Shown: positions 7,262 to 8,378 of the stretch, in pieces
Layout of the letters: each line of letters starts with the position of its first letter
Numbering within the stretch: position 1 is the stretch's first letter
Assembly: GCA_025453855.1 (NCBI GenBank)
Contig: JALOPO010000056.1
Span: 1-8,378, forward strand
Reading direction: 5' to 3'
Length of the DNA stretch: 8,378 nt
DNA from: Gemmatimonadaceae bacterium
Lineage (GTDB): Bacteria > Gemmatimonadota > Gemmatimonadetes > Gemmatimonadales > Gemmatimonadaceae
The notes under the pieces: generated by a model
The model's input: the letters and a program-made list of their open reading frames with translations, nothing else
The model's database searches: none
What the model was told of the DNA's origin: nothing
Position numbers and translations under genes: made by a program

Positions 7262-8378
7262 CTACTGACGAACCTGCGTGAAGATCACCACGAGCGAGGT
7301 CAGGACCGCCGCGAGGCTCCCGATGATCTGCACGTACGAGCCCGTCGCCTGCAGGTTCTGTATCCGCTCGTTCGGGTCGCGCACCGGCACCGTGACGATC
7401 GCACCGGCGCGCGGCACCGGCTGCTTGTCGGGCCAGAATCGCCGGAAGATCACGGCGTCCACACGCCCGTTCGGCTGCGTGACGTAGGCGCGCCGCAGGT
7501 CGCCATCGCGGCGCCCGCCACCGGCGGCCCGGATGTAGTAGTCGAGCGATTGCCCGCGGATGTACGCGAGCGCCGTCGGCGAGTTCACGGCACCGTCGAC
7601 GCGCACCACGGCGTCGAAGCGGGGGATGGTGATCGAGTCGCCGTCGAAGAGGATCAGGTTGTCCGTGTTGCGCGCATCCTTGAGCACGCCGGGCAGGTCG
7701 AGCCCCACGCGCCCGATGCGGCCGCGGCGACGGTTGAAGATGATGCCGTCGGCATAGGCCTCCTGCGTCAGCCCGCCCGCTCGCGTGATGATGTCGGTCA
7801 CGCGCTCCGTCTTGCGCGTGAGCGAGTAGGTGCCGGGATAGCGCACCTCGCCACCGATGAAGACGTTGCGCTGCAGCTCCCAATCGGGCTGGCGCAGGAT
7901 GAGCAGGTTGTCGTAGGCGTCGAGCACCTGCTCCCCGGCGCCACTCGGCCGCGAGGGCAGACCGGGCGGACCCTGGTACCGACCGTCCGGGCCACGCTCG
8001 AACAGGTAGCTCGAGTCGAGCGGGATGCGCACCGTGCGCGCGGTCACCCCCTCGCGACGATCCGTGGGGAGGCGCGCGATCTCGGCCTCGGTGAGCAGCG
8101 CGCTCTCCTGCAGCCCGCCCGCGAGCAGCACGAGGTCGCGCACCGTCATCCCCTCGCGATACGGATAGCGCCCGCTGCGGCGCACGGCACCATTGATCGC
8201 CACGAAGCGCACGGGGCGGAACTCGCTGCGCCCGAAGACGCGGATCTCGTCCTCCTCCTGAAGCACCGGATCGTTCACGACGCTCCCCAGCGTGTCGGCG
8301 AGCGCCGCGCGCAGCTGGATCCGCGTGGAGTCGGAGCGCAGACGCGTGATGAGCACCTGGCCCAGGTAGGTGTCGGGC
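7262..8378 (-). CDS. Multi-SLBB polysaccharide export protein (OPX), 5' end cut by window edge
   Basis: The frame is open from the window edge to a TAG at 7262, giving 371 visible residues; the signal peptide and poly-export (PES) domain expected of this family would lie upstream. OPX proteins such as Wza take part in moving the polymer across the outer membrane. Seen directly: three SLBB units at about residues 55-105 (FVAINGAV...GMTVRDLVLLAGG), 165-220 (VFIGGEVRYPGTYSL...ITRAGG) and 253-310 (VRVDGAVNSP...YYIRAAGG). The first visible residues (PDTYLGQVLITRL up to DEIRV) look like the tail of a fourth unit. A Gly/Pro-rich loop (about 128-150) interrupts the first unit. A hydrophobic helix (about 349-368, IIGSLAAVLTSLVVIF) ends the protein, followed only by TQVRQ. 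Wza also ends in a membrane-spanning helix, but this protein has more SLBB units. A GTG at 8356 is in frame but is not the start, because family sequence continues before it. It is the first gene of the visible operon. Confidence 0.94.
   Translation of the reverse strand, partial: PDTYLGQVLITRLRSDSTRIQLRAALADTLGSVVNDPVLQEEDEIRVFGRSEFRPVRFVAINGAVRRSGRYPYREGMTVRDLVLLAGGLQESALLTEAEIARLPTDRREGVTARTVRIPLDSSYLFERGPDGRYQGPPGLPSRPSGAGEQVLDAYDNLLILRQPDWELQRNVFIGGEVRYPGTYSLTRKTERVTDIITRAGGLTQEAYADGIIFNRRRGRIGRVGLDLPGVLKDARNTDNLILFDGDSITIPRFDAVVRVDGAVNSPTALAYIRGQSLDYYIRAAGGGRRDGDLRRAYVTQPNGRVDAVIFRRFWPDKQPVPRAGAIVTVPVRDPNERIQNLQATGSYVQIIGSLAAVLTSLVVIFTQVRQ

Noticed and set aside
4968..7268. A 766-codon plus-strand open frame antisense to the flippase and GT2 genes.
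   Set aside because: Same mirror-frame effect; no motif, membrane segment or plausible start context.
5760..7883. Flippase with a 214-residue N-terminal extension.
   Set aside because: The extension overlaps the well-supported OPX gene and is low complexity. The ATG at 7241 lies just before the first helix.
7262..8356. GTG at 8356 as the true start of the OPX gene.
   Set aside because: The frame stays open to the window edge and the residues before it continue an SLBB-type unit. No signal peptide or PES domain follows it, so it is internal.
1..8378. Search by eye for tRNA, rRNA, CRISPR arrays, insertion sequences, terminators and direct repeats.
   Set aside because: Nothing supported. The DNA is continuous coding sequence of even composition, with a single 20-base spacer.

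Overview
The window is GC-rich (about 70% by eye) and is read entirely from the minus strand. It holds seven consecutive genes, the outer two cut by the window edges, and almost no non-coding DNA. In transcription order (high to low coordinates) they are: the 3' part of a multi-SLBB outer-membrane polysaccharide export protein (OPX), a Wzx-type oligosaccharide flippase, a family-2 glycosyltransferase, a Wzz-type polysaccharide co-polymerase without a kinase domain, a Wzy/O-antigen-ligase-type membrane polymerase, a family-9 (heptosyltransferase-like) glycosyltransferase, and a nearly complete family-4 glycosyltransferase that runs off the low-coordinate edge.

Together they form the core of a Wzx/Wzy-dependent surface polysaccharide pathway. 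Three glycosyltransferases would add sugars to a lipid-linked repeat unit on the cytoplasmic face. Wzx would flip the unit, Wzy would polymerise it, the Wzz-like protein would set chain length, and the OPX protein would take part in export through the outer membrane. Missing from the window are an initiating sugar-phosphate transferase (WbaP/WecA type), a tyrosine autokinase and nucleotide-sugar synthesis genes; these may lie outside.

The genes are packed as one operon. Four of the six junctions are 4-base GTGA/ATGA stop-start overlaps, one is an 11-base overlap, and the only spacer is 20 bases (7242-7261). None of the internal starts I checked has a clear AGGAGG-like ribosome-binding site, which fits translation by termination-reinitiation. 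I see no promoter, terminator, tRNA, rRNA, repeat array, insertion sequence or CRISPR.

The OPX gene implies a diderm bacterium. High GC together with a multi-SLBB OPX ending in a membrane helix reminds me of Gemmatimonadota or similar soil phyla, but this is a weak inference. Every gene falls in a known family. The points worth a second look are altered conserved residues in the GT9 and Wzy-like proteins, the repeat architecture of the OPX protein, and an insertion in the GT2 enzyme. I found no convincing new system.
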